A stretch of DNA of 64,000 nucleotides from Begonia masoniana (GCA_022432975.1 CM039505.1:53543749-53607748); one strand, 5' to 3'. Positions 33,806-46,573 are shown, counted from the stretch's first letter. Notes: generated by a model from the letters alone, not told the origin. A program made the numbers and translations.

Positions 33806-35420
33806 AACCGTATAGGCCGGCGAGGGGGGGAACAGAGCCCCGGGGGGGGCAGGGGAAGGGCGCGCGAAGCAGGGGTAGTCCAGGGGGAGTGCGGGCAGGT
33901 ACGCGACGCTGTTGCGAAGGTAGAGTTGGTGTGTGAGGTTGGGGGGATCGAGAAGGTACGCTCCAAGGCCAGACGCGTCGCTAAAGAAAACACGCAGCAC
34001 CGGGGGGTTGCCCGTGATCGGCACGCGCGGAAGCCCGTTGGGGGCAACAAAAATGGGCGGGAACGCGGGGCCGCGGTCGAACGCGCAGCAGAGAAGTTGT
34101 GCAGGGGCAGAGGAACGGAAGTGGAGAGCGACCCGGAAGTGCCAATACAGGGGGAGGGACCTCAGAATGTACCCTACAGGCGGAGAGCCAGGTCCAGCCT
34201 AGCCAGAAGAACGCCGGTCATCGGCACGACGCGCAGTACCGAAGCCGAGGTGCCAGAGTATAATAAAAGTGAGGGGACGGGGGGGCACCTTAATGCATCC
34301 CATCACCACCAGCGACCGGAGAGGGGAGGGTGGGTGGACGACGCCAATCCAAGCTTCGAACCAGAGCGGGGGAACGACGGACCAAACGGCCACGAGCTAT
34401 CATCACCGAACTCAGTATCTTGTGACTGCACGCTACGGGGAAAAGGTGGGCGCGGGGCAGTCCTGCGCAACAGGGGGAGAGACCAAGGGATCGGCGAATC
34501 ACCAGGAAGTGGTCCAGCGGGAGTGAGCCACACGCAGGCCGACGCGTGCGCGCTCGCGAGCGAGTTACCGCGGCCCGACGGCCGTAGCGAGGGGAGGGAC
34601 CCGCAGCGGGGCGCACGGCCCACGCCGGGCGATATGTCGTGATACCAACACTCGACGTCACGGCCTGCGCGGAAGGGCCCGGGCCGAAACACGTGTAGCA
34701 GGGCATCACGGCGGGCCCGGTGGCCTGGAGGGTGATCGCTTGAGGGGGAGCCGGAGGAGGGGCTGGTGTGGGGAGGGCTTGGGGTGGCCAAGGTCTACCG
34801 TGGTAAAACCGCCGTGTTCCTCGTTTGTTGCCATGGGGGTTTAAGCTGGGCGGGGTCCAATGCCGAGGGAAAGTTAGGGGAAAGGGGGGGAACGCGGGCG
34901 TTGGTGTGGGCCTTTCCACCGGGATGGCAAGGCGGAAGGACCAGGTCCATGTTGCAAGGTTGTACTTCAACGCGGTGGGTCGCCAATATGCGGGGGGGTT
35001 AGGACCGGCCGAATGAAGCGCGCAATGAGTAGCCCGTGAGGGGTGCATCAAGAGCACAACGCATATGCAAGTCTCGGAATTCCGGTGGAGTATACCAGCG
35101 ACAAACCGGGGGAATGTGTCTACGGTGGTGAAGTGGTGGAGAAAGTTCGTGCTTGTAGTGTCCGGGAACGACCGTTTGTGCATGGCCTCGTCAGACACAT
35201 TCACGGGGGGAGACGGGTACCTATGATGCCTCCCGTGGGTTGGAAGACGTTGGTACCACCAGAATCGGACGTGCCTGTTAAGCGAAGGCCAAGTGTGAAT
35301 GTAACGCACAAGCGGGGGCGAGTGAGTCCATGAGCAACTACAAATGAGTCGTGTAAAATGGGCGGGGTACCTAAAAGAGGTATCAGATCCAATCAAGATA
35401 CCATGGTCCCCCATCCCTAA
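33200..35420. other. G-rich segment crossing an LTR/pol boundary
   Basis: Base composition changes from AT-rich to strongly GC-rich with a clear G excess on the plus strand (for example 33,841-33,900 has about 36 G and 10 C in 60 bases). The segment includes the second half of the solo LTR and then E1' RT, protease and gag. Frames up to 385 codons on both strands arise from the lack of stops and match no protein; they are not genes. See findings. Confidence 0.85.
33806..35420 (-). pseudogene. E1' RT N-terminus, protease and gag, G-rich version
   Basis: Reverse-complement landmarks of E1 appear in order: the segment TATAGGCCGG (RT entry, about 33,812), GGTACG near 33,955, the protease zone with CCAATCCAAGCTTCGAACC (about 34,344) and TGTGACTGCACGC (about 34,420), the zinc-knuckle zone AAACACGTGTAGCAGGGC (about 34,686) and the capsid zone with GAGAAAGTTCGTGCTTGTA (about 35,139). 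No reading frame survives. It covers about E1 positions 2,880 to 1,250. Confidence 0.65.
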
Positions 35421-35429
35421 CAGAAAGGA

Positions 35430-36737
35430 CTCGCTTTCCATCGGCACGACCTCGCGTAACCGAATCCTTATATTTTCTCAATAGTAAAGATTGATTGTTA
35501 CTTGTTTGTCCCTTAATGTCCATCCCTACATCACCATCTACCTTATATGGTTAGGGTGGTTTTTCGACCCAATCCAGCTTGCCTACCATATCTTGGGAAG
35601 CGACATTACCGCAACTTCCACTATCTATAATCACCGAACATACTTTTACGTTTGACTGTCACATCACTTTAAAATGTTTTCGCTTTGGGCATCCTCTCAC
35701 TTTTTAGAGACAAGGGACTTCAATCACCATTAAATGGTCCATCTTGATTACACACTCATCCACGTTCGTGCCGCTCTCGTCATTTACCTCTTCTCCTACT
35801 TCCTTATCGAGGTCTTTGACCCTCATAGTTCTCACCTTTCCCATTCTCCGTTCCGATTCCTTTATAACCCCATCACTCGACGGTTCGAACATTTCAAGCG
35901 CGAATGTCCCTTGCCCTAACTACTTGTAGCATTGGACACCCACGGCCCTTTGTCCTTAGGGTGAATCGCTTGATTTTTTATCCGTAGGAGGGGCTTTGTT
36001 TTGGGTTGAAGGGGGCGTTGGGTTGGCCCAATTACGTTTAACCTCCTTTTTCCTCGTTTTTTCCATGGTGGTTTTAGGCTTGTCTTTTCCAAATGCCTAG
36101 GTGGAAAGTTAGTTTTGAAAAATTTGGTTTTTAAAAACGAACTTTCTTTTGAGTTTGCTTGCCACCTGAGGGCAAATTGATGACCCTGTCCAGGTTGCCA
36201 TTTGTTTTACTTCAACCGTGGTCTCCAATTATCTCTTTTAGAACCTCGAATGAAATCTCGCCAATGCTTTCCCTCTTGGGTTTCATCAATAGCCACAACC
36301 ATAGGAGAGTCGCGAATTCCGGATTATAACTAATCGAACAAAGAGGGAATTTTTGTTCTAAGGTTGTGGAATTTGGTGGAAGATTTTCGTGGCTTGGAGT
36401 GTCGGGAACAACCTTTTTGCATTTCCTCTTTCCTGGATTTTCACTTTGAGAGGGGTAAACCGATGTATGCCTCCCTTGGTTTTTAAGTTGGACCACCATG
36501 GGCGGCGTGGCCTTGTTAATTCAAGAGAGCGAGTTGATTTTTTAAACTCCCGGCATAGTCATGACACTCAAAATTCTCCATCTAACCTATCACCAATCAT
36601 ATCTGTTTCCATCAACATGTCCCTTGAAAGTGGGAATTTCCATCTTACATTACGGAGGTGCGTCGTTGTCCCTACGACGATTAGGTCGGTACTCCTCATC
36701 AATCTTCCGTCAAATATCATCCTCCGAATTAAAGACG
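35430..36737 (-). pseudogene. E1' protease and gag, second (AT-rich) copy
   Basis: The element order restarts here: protease (CGCAACTTCCACTATC near 35,610, coding the DSGSC core), zinc-knuckle zone (about 35,900-35,935), proline-rich linker, capsid (to about 36,500) and acidic N-terminal region (to 36,737). It repeats E1 positions about 2,410 to 1,145 already present in 33,806-35,420. Small indels have destroyed the frame; the longest remaining minus frame is 95 codons (36,212-36,499). Confidence 0.7.
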
Positions 36738-39254
36738 TGTACACCCTAATCCCTTACCCATTTACCCTTATAAATTTTTTCAGTTTAATTTTTTAACCTT
36801 TATCCCTATACCTTAAATAACTTTACGTGGAATATCAACTTAAGTTTAAACCAACCCTGAAATCGAATTAAAGTTCGTTTGTAAAATCGTCTTACACATA
36901 AACTAATTTAATTTTAATAAAACGTAAAACATTTAAAAATATACATTAAGTAGAAAACATCTACAAACAATTAAAATTATTTTAAAACATAAGCAGTTTT
37001 TCACAGAGGGGCAATAATCGGCAAGAAAAAACGAGGGAGAAGTAGGCATGCGACTGATCCTGTAGGCGCTGCACCATTGCAGCGCCCGATCTCTCGCAAT
37101 TGTGCACGCCCCAGTCGCTGACTTTGCAGCGACCTTTTTACTCTTTTCCTTCCTCTGGAATCCGAGATTCCAGAGAGCGATCTTCTACTTCATTTCCCGA
37201 CTGGTTCAGTGCTCTCTGGAAATTCCAGAGAGCAGACCTCACCCTGCTCCTTTATCATTTTCCAATCCACACCACTATCCCCATCAATTTATCATTTAAT
37301 TTAACTAATACGTGTTCCCTAACTCACTCATTTGCCAGCAGACTTGCGCAGTCCAACTGCGTGGATAGCTTTCTAAACAGCGAAACCATCCTGAACACCT
37401 AAACCAGTCAACATTTGCACAACATTCAGTAAACATTTTTTTAAACCAAGTGTGTTACATACTTACCAAAATGTTTTATCTAACCTCCATCCAACCAAGC
37501 CCCTAATATGGTCATCCAGTTTTATCACAACCAAAAATGTCTCAAGAAACCCCAAAACCCTTTAAGTACAGATCCCCCACGTCAAAACGGCCGCCTCGAC
37601 TGCTTAGCCACTCCACGCCATTCATCCATCACTGCAACCCTACGTCAGGAGGAAGAACGTCGCTCAACCTGGCTCCATATCTCCTAAACGTCACTACACC
37701 ATACAGCCACATATGAGATATTGAAACTCTTCAATAAGCCTACTTAAATGGCAGATGCGGCCGTGGCGTATGGCCATTCAGAAACCCATGCAGATTTCAG
37801 ATTCATCTAACAATACAGCATTCTTACATCGCAGACAGATTGTTACCGAGATATCCACCCTATAAAATGGAAAGGGATACATCCCTCGGTCGACTACCAT
37901 TTCGCTTTAGAGCGATGGGGGTTAACCATTCTCACAAACCCTACCGCCATGCCTGCCCCCATCTCGCGTAACCAATACAGATTACTTAATTAAGTCCGAT
38001 GTTTAATTTCTTTTCTTAAAACCCCCCGCTACCCGTTTTTCAGAATCCATTCGTTTTTCATGACCATTTGAAATACGTGATACTGAAACCAGATATAGAC
38101 AGAAAGTAAACAATCAACATATATCCATCAAGACCAAATAAGTACCCCTATAACAATTTAAACCTAACTACCCACCTGAAAGCGTTTTAAAACAAACACT
38201 TCCTTAGGGACCTCATTACGGCTCGAAGTTATGGGGTAGACCTATGGGGTCAGAGTAAGTCACGGAACTTACCTGAGCGCGCGAATCTCAAGCTTCGTCC
38301 ACGGAGTCGTTGTCTAAGACCACAAACCCATATTCGTCTTTAAAACCCAATTAACTATTAACGGTCCAAATTTTCAAACCTTACTAAAAACTTTATTCCT
38401 AATTCTAACTTAGTAACGAAGTATTGAGAACGTTATTAAATGCTCGAATACGTGAAATCCACAATGACGAGGTTATTTCCGAAAACTCGAAAATTCCCCA
38501 CATTTATACTTTTTCACAAATGGTTTATTTCGTCAAAACGACAAAAGTCGTACGTTCAATATATATCTAACACGGCCTAACTTAATTACGAACCCTAATT
38601 CACATTTTTAACGGAAAATCGATCGAAACCTAATTAACTAATCTCGTTAAAACTCGAATAAACGCTCAAAGACCGAAGCGACCATACCTAGGATAGCGCG
38701 AGGAGGCGAAAACGTGAAGAAATCGGAACGAAACGGAGGTCGGCCGGAGGGGTCGGATCGTTCGATCGGCGTCGGCGGCCGAGAGAGAAGTTTTATTGTC
38801 GTGAAAGCCAGGAGAAGAAGAAAATGTTGAGGGAAAAAAAGCGCAATGAATGTTATATAAATCTGGTTTTTGCAAATTACCATTTTGCCCTTTACGTAAT
38901 GGCATTCGTTTGTTCGTTCGTTCGCTTATGCCAACGATTCGGATTCTCAAAAATTCCAGATTTTGCAACAAATCATAATGGATCACCAGGGCTTTATTAA
39001 AATGTCCGTTCGCAAAACGATCCATCGTTTATATTTTTAATAAACGTCATTTCATTACGATAAAGGTAATTACGCGGAATATAGCGGTTAAACCGAAGTT
39101 CTCCAATTTCCCTAAAATTCTATTATCGTTCGGTCGTAATGAAGCTTGTCCGTTTGCAAAAACCGACTTGATTCGACAATTACCAAAAAATGCTTTATAT
39201 AAATAAATATTGAATAATATCATTAATTTCCAAAAATCCTAAGGGGATATTACA
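36738..39254 (-). repeat. Solo LTR of a Tekay-type gypsy element, 2,517 bp
   Basis: In its own sense it starts TGTAATATCCCCTTAGG (39,254) and ends GGGTGTACA (36,738), inside E1' gag, which continues on both sides. Flanks GACG (36,734-36,737) and GGCG (39,255-39,258) are a probable mutated target duplication. A hairpin cluster lies at 37,065-37,233. Frames here (for example 38,647-39,025) are not supported as genes. Confidence 0.75.
37065..37233. other. Cluster of inverted repeats in the solo LTR
   Basis: Stems: GGCGCTGCA/TGCAGCGCC (37,065-37,086), GTCGCTG/CAGCGAC (37,114-37,133), CTCTGGAATC/GATTCCAGAG (37,153-37,175) and GCTCTCTGGAA/TTCCAGAGAGC (37,211-37,233). The last is arm-identical to 9,364-9,388 in the Tekay-like LTR, at a similar place near the LTR's 3' part. 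Confidence 0.75.
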
Positions 39255-40618
39255 GGCGTAGGTTTTCTTCTTTGGGGTTCAGCCTATTCTCTTCTCTATG
39301 GGTGGTTGAAAACAGGGTGCTCTACGCGAGGGCGCTCGGGAATCCGCGTAGAGGAGGTCTCTTGAGAAGGCCAGCTTAAGGATTTGCTACGAGAGGGTTG
39401 TTCAGCATGTTGGACTTGTTGGGCGGAGCTATTAACTATGGTAATAAGGCATTAATTTGTCCTGCATGCTCCTCATTGAGAGATAGTCTCTACTTGTGAC
39501 GTGTGCTTTCGGGCGGTGAGGGAGTATCCATAGTTCGATTAGATTCAAGTGTGGTGTGGCACGATTAATTTCACTTCGATTGTCATGTTAAGTGGTTTTT
39601 AATTTAAGTTGATTTTTGTCTAAAAATACTATTCCAAAATTAGGAGATGTTATATTCTAATGTCTTAGGAATTAGGCTCTAAGAACGGATTAATGCTTAG
39701 TTAAGACAAAATGAAAATAGGGATCATGCTAATTAATTAAAAACCTCAAGAATAGCATGCGGAAATTTTCACTCCGAATATAGCAGAATTTTGAATGTAA
39801 TGTCTAGCTTTAATGTGCTAAATTAATTCATGTTTTTGCCACATCTTGCTAGCCAATTTGTGCATTCACCTTAACAGCATTATATTAGGCAATTTTATGA
39901 GCTAAACAGGAGGAAACAGTAGGAAAAATGATAGACAATTTCAAGCTTAACAAAAGGCCAAAAGCGATGTGATAATTCAACAAATACTCTATTTTGATAG
40001 CAAAGCAATAGTTCTAGCCGATTGAAGCACCAAATTTTCCGAAATTTTATTATATGGACAAATATTAGATGCAAAACATGGATAAATGATAATAAGGAAT
40101 GCTAAAGAACCACCGAGGCCAAGATGCCAATAACCGAGATAAGCAGAAGAAAAACGTGAAGACTATAACCAAGATTAAACTGGTTGCAGTTTTCTTTAGG
40201 CCGATTTCATGCTTGCTTTCCACAATATTTTCGGCAAAGTTTTGGCTTAGATTCAGATGGAAGATTAATGATTCAAATAAAGCAAATATAAAGGGGACAA
40301 ACCGTGGCAATAAAATGACGAGAAAACCGAGAAACTAATGAGAGAACTAAGAGATTTGTAAGCTTTACCTTGTCCGTCTTTTGTAGATGGTCCACCATAT
40401 TTTTCCACATTTAAAAGCGCATTAGATAGAATATTATGCAAACAATAGTAAAAGTAGAATTAGCACAAAGTTAGCTCAAAGTTAGAAATAAGATATCAGG
40501 AAATAATGCGAAAAATAAAGAGTCGCCTTCCGGTTTTGTGCGATATTTTGGCTAAAGCAAATGCCAAACTAAAAACATTGGGAAGCCTTGGGGCTTTGAA
40601 CCATTTTTTTTTTTTTTT
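39255..40618 (-). other. E1' gag N-terminus remnant and leader
   Basis: Positions 39,255 to about 39,400 match the N-terminal gag coding region of E1 (segment CTCTATGGGTGGTTG near 39,295). From about 39,540 to 40,600 the sequence matches the E1 leader (for example 39,696-39,734). No open coding region is supported; the small frames near 40,065-40,338 are chance. It ends in a T run at the gap. Confidence 0.65.
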
Positions 40619-40718
40619 NNNNNNNNNNNNNNNNNNNNNNNNNNNNNNNNNNNNNNNNNNNNNNNNNNNNNNNNNNNNNNNNNNNNNNNNNNNNNNNNNN
40701 NNNNNNNNNNNNNNNNNN
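40619..40718. other. Assembly gap (100 N)
   Basis: Exactly 100 N. It joins the E1' leader to satellite DNA and hides the E1' 5' LTR and its junction with the array. Confidence 0.99.
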
Positions 40719-43700
40719 GTGAAATGGATATCTAGATTCTTACCACAAGTCATGTAACAGTAAACTTCCAACCATCTCATTTGTTGATACTTCATTCTTT
40801 TGCAACAAATCGATTGAAGTGAAGGTTCTTATACTCATCAACCGCATTACTAAGTCTTAGTTACGCGTCATGACGCTTCTGGGTCCTCACACACGTCGTT
40901 GTCAGCACTTCAGTTAAAACATTGAATGTGAAAATGATAACTTAGGTTCTACACCTTCATGTACATACCCTCATTTGCTTGAACTTCATTCTTTTGTACC
41001 CAATCGATTGAAGTGAATGTTCTTATCCTTCATCAACGCATTACTAAGTCTTAGTACCGTTCATGACGCTTACGGGCCTATCCCCCCACTCAAACACGTC
41101 GTTGCCATCATTCAGTAAACATTGAACGTTAACTGGATAACTTAGTTCTTAACCACAATTCTGTACAGTAACATCTTTACTTGATACGTTAATTACTTTT
41201 GGAACAAATCGACTTGAAGTGAAGTTCTATACTTCATCAAACGATTACTAATCTTATTTCGTCCAGTACGCTCCTTGGTCCTCATTCAAGCCTTTGTCAT
41301 CATTCAAGTTAAAACTTAAAGTGAAATGGATAATAGTTCTAAACACAAGTTTCATGTACAGTAAACCTCTTTGCTTGATACGTTCAGTTCTTTTGTCACA
41401 ATCGATGGAAGGGAAGGTTCTTATACTTTCACAACGCATTTACTAGTCCTTGTTACGCGTCATGAAGCTTATTGGGTCCTCATACACTCGTTGTCCATCA
41501 CTTCAATTTAAAACCTTGAACGTGAAATGATAACTTAGTCTAACCACAAGTCATTTAACATAAACCTCATTTGCTTGATACGTTTAATTTTTTTTGTACA
41601 ACGATGGAAGTGAAGTTCTTATCACGTCGCAAACGCATTATTAAGTCTTAGTTACGCGTCCATGAAACTTTTTGGGTCCTCCAATACACGTCGTTGTCAT
41701 CATTCACTTAAGTATTGAACGTAAAATGGAGACCTTAGGTTCTAACCACAATCCATAGTCCATAAACTCATTTTGGTGATACGTTAAGTACTTTTGAACC
41801 AATCGTTTGAAGTGAAGGTTTCTATACCTTTCTCAAAACGCATTACTAATTCTTAGTTACGGGTCCAATAAAGCTTATTGGGTCCTCTACACGTCCGTTG
41901 TCATCCTTCAAGTTAAAACATTGAAAGTGAAATGGATAACGTAGTTCTAATCACAGTCATGTAAAGTAACCCTTATTTGCTTGATACGTTCAGTTCTTTT
42001 GTCACAAATCGCTTGAGTGAATGTTCTTATACTTCATCAAACGCTTACTAAGTCTTAGTTACGCGCCATGAATCTTATTGGTCCTCAATAACGTCGTGGT
42101 CATCACTTCAATTTAAACCATTAACATGAAATGGATAACTTAGGTTCTAACCACAAGTCATGTCCATCAAACATCATTGCTTTATACGTTCCATACTTTT
42201 GGAACATCGATTGAAGTGAGGTTCTTATACTCATCAAACGCATTACTAAGTCTTAGATAGGGTCCATGAAGCTATTGGGTCCTCAATACACGTTGTTGTC
42301 ATCATTCAAGTTCAAACATTTAAGTGAATGGATAACTTAGGTTTTAAGCCACATCATGACGTAACCCTCATTTTGCTGATACGTTCAGTCTTTTGTCACA
42401 GATCGATTGAATGAAGGTTCTTATACTTCATCACACGCATTACAAGTCTTAGTATGCTCGATGACCTTATTGGGTCCTCAATACCCGTCGTTTCACACTT
42501 CAGTTAAACATTGAAGTGAAATGGATAACTTATTTTCTAACCACAATCATGTCCGTAAACTCATTTTTGTCGTTCAGTTCTTTTGTAACAATCGATTGAA
42601 GTGAGTTCTTATCCTTCAGCCACAAACGTCAATTACTACGTCTAGTTACGCGCCCCCCCCCCCCCCAAAGTGAGCTTATTGGTCCTCAATACACTCGTCG
42701 TCATCACTTGAATTAAACATTGAAGTGATAGATACTTATGTTCTAACCACAAGTCCTGTAACGTAAACCTCATTTGCTTGATACTTCAGTCTTTGTACCA
42801 AATCGCTTGAGTGAGGTTCTTATACTTTCATCACACGCATTACTACGTCTTATTACGCGTAACATGAAGCTTCACTGGGGCCTCAAAAACGTCTTGTCTC
42901 ACTGTCAAGTAAAACATTGAAGTGAAAATGGAAACTTAGTTCTAACCACGGTCTGTAACAGAACGCTAATTTTGCTTGATACGTTCGCTCTTTTGAAACA
43001 AATCGTTGCAGTAAGGTTCTTATACTTCATCAAACGCATTACTCAATCCTTAATTACCCGTCCGAAGCTTACTAGTCCGCAAAACACGTCGTTGTCACAC
43101 TTCAAGTTAAAACATTGAACGCAATGGATCTTAGGTTCAACCACAAGTCATTTAACATTAACATCATTGCTTGAACTGTAGTTCTTTTTGCCCAATCGAT
43201 TGAGTGCAGTTCTTATATTTCAGCAAACGAATTACTAGTCTGAGTTCCGTCCATTAAGCTTCTTGGGTCCTCAATACACTCTTTGTCCATCACTTCAGTT
43301 AAACTAGTGAATGTGAAATGGTAACTTAGGTTTCCCAACCACAATCTGTACAGTAAACCTCAGTGCTTTGATACGTTCAGTTCTTTTGTAACAATTCGAT
43401 TGAGTGAAGTGTCCTTTACTTCATCAACCGCATTACTAAGACTTAGTTACGCGTCCAGACTTATTGGCCTCAAGTACCTCGTGTCATCACTTTCCCCCCA
43501 AGTTAAAACATTGAAGTGAAATGGATCCGAGGTTCTAACCACAAGTCCCCCCCCCCCCCAATTGGGGGGTTTAAAACCAATTTAACCTCATTTGCTGTAC
43601 TTCAGTTCTTTTAACAAGATCGTTGAAGTGAAGTTCTTATACTCATCAATGCATTACTATCTTACTTACGCGTCCACTTGCAAGCGTTACTGGGGTCCCT

Positions 43701-46573
43701 CAAACACGTCTTTGTCATCACTTCAAGTAAAACATTTACGTGCATGCTATTTAGCTTCTAACCACAAGTCATGTAACAGTAAACCTCACTTGCTTGATAC
43801 GTTAGTACTTTTTGGACAATCGTTGAAGTGAAGGTTCTTATACTTCTCAACAATTACTACAGTCTTATTACGGGTCTCCATGAACTTATTGTGTCCCTCA
43901 ATACACGTCGTTGGCATCACTCAAGTTAAAACATTGAAAGTGAAATGGGATAAACTATTTTTCTAACCACATTCATGGAAGAGTACAACTTTATTTGCTT
44001 GATACTTTTCCGTTTGTTTGTCACAATCATTGAAGTGAAGTTCTTATCCTAATCAACGCATTACTAAAGTTCCTTAGTATACGCGTACCATGAAGCTTAT
44101 TTGGTCTCAATACCGTCGTGATCTTATCATTGAAAACATTGAACGTTAAATGGATATCTTAGATCTTACCACATCCTGTAACATTAACCTCATTTGTTTG
44201 ATACGTTCAGATCTTTTGCAACAAATCGATTGAAGTGAAGGTTCTTGTACTTCTCAAACGCATTACTAAGTCTTAGTTTTTTCGCGCCAGGAGCTTAACT
44301 GGGTCCTCAAACACGTCGTTGTCATCACTTCAGAAATTAAAAATTGAAAGTGAATGATAACTTAGGTTTCACCACAAGTCCATTTACATAACCCTCATTT
44401 GCTTGATACTCTTCTTTGTAACAATCGAATTGAATGTGACGGTGCTTTCTACTTCATCAATGCATTCCTAAGTATTAGTTAACCGCGTCCAAGCGCTACT
44501 ACTGGTCCTCAAACACGTCGTTGTCATCACTTCAAGTAAAACAATTGGAACTGAAATGGATAATTAGCGTCTAACACAAGTCATGTACCAGTAAAACCCA
44601 CATTGCTTTATACGTTAAGTACTTTTGGAACAATCATTTAAGTGAAGTTTTCTTAACTTCCTCAACATTACTAAGTCTTAGTTACGGTCCATGAAGCTTA
44701 TTGGGTCCTCAATACACGTCGTGCTCATCACTTCAAGTTAAAACCTTGAAATGTGAAATGGATAACCTAGGTTCTAACCCAAGTTCTGCTAACAGCTCAA
44801 ACTCATTTGCTTTGATACGTTCGGTACTCTTTTGGTACAAAATCGATTGAAGAGTGAGGTTTGCTATTACTTCATCCAAACCGCATTATAAGTCTTAGTT
44901 AGCGCGGTTCCGATGAAGCTTATTGGTCTCAAATACACGGTCGTTGCTCATCACTTCAAGTTTAAAACCTGAAAGCCTGAAATGGATAACGTTAGGTTCT
45001 AACACAAAGTCATGTAACAGCTCAACTCATTGCTTGATACGTTCAGCTCTGTTGTAAACAAAGTGATTGAAGTGAAGGTTCTTATACTTAATAAAACGCA
45101 TTTACTAAGTCTATAGTTACTCGTCCAGTGAAAGATGTACTGGGCCTCAACTACACGTCATTGTCGTACACGTCAAATTAAAACCTTGAATGTGAAATGG
45201 ATATACTTAGGTTCTAACCACAAGTCATGTAACACTCACCTCATTTGCTTGATAAGTTCAGTCTTTTGAACAAATCGATTGAAGTGAACTTTCTTATACT
45301 TCTCAAACGCATTACTAAGTCTTAGTTCGGCTCCATGAAGGTTTTGGTCCTCATACAGTCGTTCTCATCACTTCAGTTAAACACTTGAAGGTGAAATGGA
45401 TAACGTAGGTTCTAACCACAAGTCATGTAACATCAAACCTCCATTAGCTTGATACGTCAGTGCTTTTGTAACAAATCGATTGAAGTGAAGTTTCTTATAC
45501 TTCATCAAACGCATTACTAAGTCTTAAGTACGCGTCCATGAAGTTATGTTGGTACTCAAACACGTCGTTCTCATCACTTCAAGTTAAAACCTTGAAGGTG
45601 AAATGGATAACTTGTTCTAACCACAAGTCATGTAACAGTCAAACTTCATTTGCTTGATACGTGCAGTCTTTGGAACAAATCAATTGAAGTGAATTTCTTA
45701 TACTTCATCAAACGCATTACTAAGGCTTATTACGCGTCCATGAAGCTTACTGGCTCCTCAAACACGTCGTTGTCATCACTTCAAGTTAAAACATTGAACG
45801 TGAAATGATAACTTAGGTTCTAACTACAAGTCATGTAACAGTAAACATCATTTGCTTGATACGTTAAGTACTTTTGGAACAAATCAATTGAAGTGAAGGT
45901 TTTATACTTCATCAACGCATTACTAAGTCTTAGTTACGCGTCCATGAAGCTTACTGGGTCCTCAAACACGTCGTTGTCATCACTTTAAGTTAAAACATTG
46001 AAAGTGAAATGGATAACTTAGGTTCTAACCACAAGTCATGTAACAGTAAACCTCATTTGCTTGATACGTTAAGTACTTTTGGAACAAATCGATTGAAGTG
46101 AAGGTTTTATACTTCATCAAACGCATTACTAGTCTTAGTTACGCGTCCATGAAGCTTACTGGCTCCTCAAAACCGTCATTGTCATCACTTCAAGTTAAAA
46201 CATTGAACGTGAAATGGATAACTTAGGTTCTAACTACAAGTCATGTAACAGTAAACCTCATTTGCTTGATACGTTCAGTTCTTTTGCTAACAAATCGATA
46301 TGCATGTGAGGTTCTTATTACCTTTCATCCAAACGCATTACTAAGTCTTATTAGCGCGTCCATGAAGCTTAATGGCTCTCAAACACGTCATTGTCATCAC
46401 TTCAAGTAAAACAGTGAACGCTGTGAAATGGATAGACTTCAGGTTCTAGACTACAAGTCATGGTAACAGTAAACATGCATTTGCTTGATACGTAAGTACT
46501 TTTGGAACAAATCAATTGAAGTGAAGGTTTTATACTTCAGCAAAACGATATTACTAAGTCTTAGTTACGGGTC
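40719..46573. repeat. Satellite array, unit about 206 bp, degraded block
   Basis: About 28 units recognisable by CAAATCGATTGAAGTGAAGG, CAAACGCATTACTAAGTC, ACGCGTCCATGAAGCTTA, ACACGTCGTTGTCATCAC and CCACAAGTCATGTAACAG. Units carry many one-base deletions and some homopolymer runs (14 C at 42,653-42,666; 13 C at 43,547-43,559). Units become cleaner toward 46 kb. Most contain a HindIII site (AAGCTT). No gene in it; the frame at 43,592-43,831 is satellite. The block ends at the insertion of element B. Confidence 0.93.

Larger units (their letters stand above)
25538..40618 (-). mobile_element. E1', decayed minus-strand copy of the E1 gypsy family
   Basis: Reverse-complement similarity to E1 runs in order: LTR (25,538-26,771), integrase (26,772-26,953 and 29,214 to about 30,320), RNase H (to about 30,790), RT (to 31,504 and from about 33,806), protease, gag (to 36,737 and from 39,255) and leader (to 40,618). 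It is split by three solo LTRs and bounded by gaps on both sides. Divergence is high, with many small indels between about 29.2 and 36.7 kb. The 5' LTR is lost in the second gap. Confidence 0.8.

Noticed and set aside
33218..34050. Minus-strand frames of 268 and 179 codons, Pro-rich
   Set aside because: They span the solo LTR/RT border in the G-rich zone and have no motif; chance frames.
33926..34642. Open frame of 238 codons in GC-rich DNA
   Set aside because: It lies antisense over decayed E1' RT/protease/gag. Openness follows from high GC content; composition is Arg/Gly-rich without a domain.
34290..35447. Minus-strand frame of 385 codons, Pro/His/Arg-rich
   Set aside because: Same G-rich zone; nucleotide comparison shows degenerate gag and protease out of frame. 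No protein motif.
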